Both the position numbers and the translations under genes were made by a program. From Chelatococcus caeni (lineage in GTDB: Bacteria > Pseudomonadota > Alphaproteobacteria > Rhizobiales > Beijerinckiaceae): a stretch of 64,000 nt of DNA. The stretch lies in NCBI RefSeq assembly GCF_014196925.1, contig NZ_JACIEN010000006.1, positions 246,780 through 310,779 on the forward strand. Direction: 5' to 3'. This document shows, in pieces, positions 63,688-64,000 of the stretch (its first letter is position 1; the number at the start of each line of letters is the position of its first letter). The notes below the pieces were generated by a model. The model made no database searches. It had not been told where the DNA came from and saw only the letters and a program-made list of their open reading frames with translations.

Positions 63688-63908
63688 CCGCCACACAAGA
63701 CGCGGGCCGCAGCGATGAGCCGCCGGCCGGAGCGTCCTAGTCTTTCTGGTGAGACGGTTTCCAAAGCCGGTCGCCGACGAGAGACAAGGTCCCCAAGACC
63801 TGAGACATGAGCCAGGGCGCTTCGGCTGATAGCCAGGGTGCCGCCGGTTCCTCTGTCACCGCAATAAGTGCGGGCCATCGTTGGCTCGCGGGCAATCTCG
63901 ATTGCCAT

Positions 63909-63920
63909 CGCTCTTTGACA
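63909..63920 (+). promoter_or_regulatory. boxA-like antitermination element
   Basis: CGCTCTTTGACA resembles the rrn boxA (TGCTCTTTAACA in E. coli), used for NusB/NusE-dependent antitermination. It is 222 bases after the promoter -10, as expected in an rRNA leader. Confidence 0.55.
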
Positions 63921-64000
63921 TTGTAGAGAGAGGAAGAGAAGCGTAGGCGGCGGTATTTTTGCGGCCTGGCTGACTGGAGTGCCTTTCGGGGTGTTCTGGT

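Larger units (their letters stand above)
63509..64000 (+). other. Presumed rRNA operon promoter and leader region
   Basis: No protein gene is credible in this stretch. It contains a DnaA-box-like TTATCCACG (63589), a strong promoter (63659-63687) and a boxA-like CGCTCTTTGACA (63909-63920), followed by an AGAGAGGAAGAGAAGCG tract. This layout resembles the leader of alphaproteobacterial rRNA operons. The 16S gene itself would start beyond the window. Confidence 0.55.

Noticed and set aside
60350..63694. A minus-strand frame of more than 1100 codons opposite the RND permease
   Set aside because: It is the shadow of a real gene in GC-rich DNA: it is Arg/His/Glu/Ala-rich without domain motifs, while the plus strand reads as a clear RND pump.
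63807..63929. A 40-codon plus-strand ORF starting ATGAGCCAGGGCGC
   Set aside because: It lies in the probable rRNA leader, has no ribosome site, and ends within the boxA region.
1..64000. CRISPR arrays, tRNA genes and insertion sequences
   Set aside because: No regularly spaced direct repeats, tRNA T-loop/acceptor pairs, or transposase frames were noticed. A computed scan (tRNAscan, CRISPR finder) would be decisive.

Overview
The window is high-GC bacterial DNA, densely packed with genes on both strands. The gene content points to an alphaproteobacterium, most likely of the order Hyphomicrobiales (Rhizobiales). Evidence includes a complete ethylmalonyl-CoA pathway core (ccr, ecm, mcd and an mcl2-like gene), a CpdR-type response regulator beside ftsEX, the metX-metW pair, a tyrC-hisC-chorismate mutase cluster, a GAAC-N7-GAAC SOS box of the alphaproteobacterial type, and several dispersed palindromic repeats. 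I cannot name the genus from sequence reading alone. No transposase, integrase, tRNA, CRISPR array or clear prophage is visible.

Layout. 1-4 kb: the start of lysC (cut by the left edge), ubiG, an acetyltransferase, an EamA transporter and a YihY-type membrane protein. 4-10 kb: ccr, divergent from ecm-mcd (acetyl-CoA assimilation), then a host-attachment-type protein. 10-13 kb: a lone Bro-N domain protein, a Cys/Met PLP enzyme, a CpdR-like receiver and hpt. 13-19 kb: ftsE-ftsX, a DUF218 protein, a PlsC-type acyltransferase, a small gene under a probable LexA box, a ChaC-like enzyme and a DUF2125 protein. 19-24 kb: tyrC, hisC and chorismate mutase on the minus strand, then metX-metW flanked by two direct copies of a repeat. 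24-30 kb: an mcl2-like lyase/thioesterase, a DUF429 protein, a Ser/Thr dehydratase, carbonic anhydrase and asd. 30-38 kb: leuB, leuD and leuC scattered on the minus strand among small enzymes, then rplS. 38-41 kb: topA.

41-59 kb is the accessory-looking part. A leftward operon encodes an enolase-superfamily enzyme, a creatininase-family hydrolase, a complete peptide/opine-type ABC importer and a RidA protein. A rightward operon encodes a class III aminotransferase, a beta-keto acid cleavage enzyme (BKACE), a TAXI-type TRAP importer, a universal stress protein and an SDR oxidoreductase. Two divergently oriented RpiR-family regulators sit between them, and palindromes that resemble HexR-type operators lie in the promoter region of the leftward operon. 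I read this as one inducible uptake and catabolic island for an unidentified nitrogenous substrate; it is the best candidate here for an undescribed system.

59-64 kb: an RND efflux pump (adaptor and permease), then a strong promoter and a boxA-like leader, which suggests that a 16S rRNA gene begins just past the right edge. Working together, the housekeeping genes cover the aspartate-family, leucine and aromatic amino acid pathways, cell division, and acetyl-CoA/C2 assimilation.
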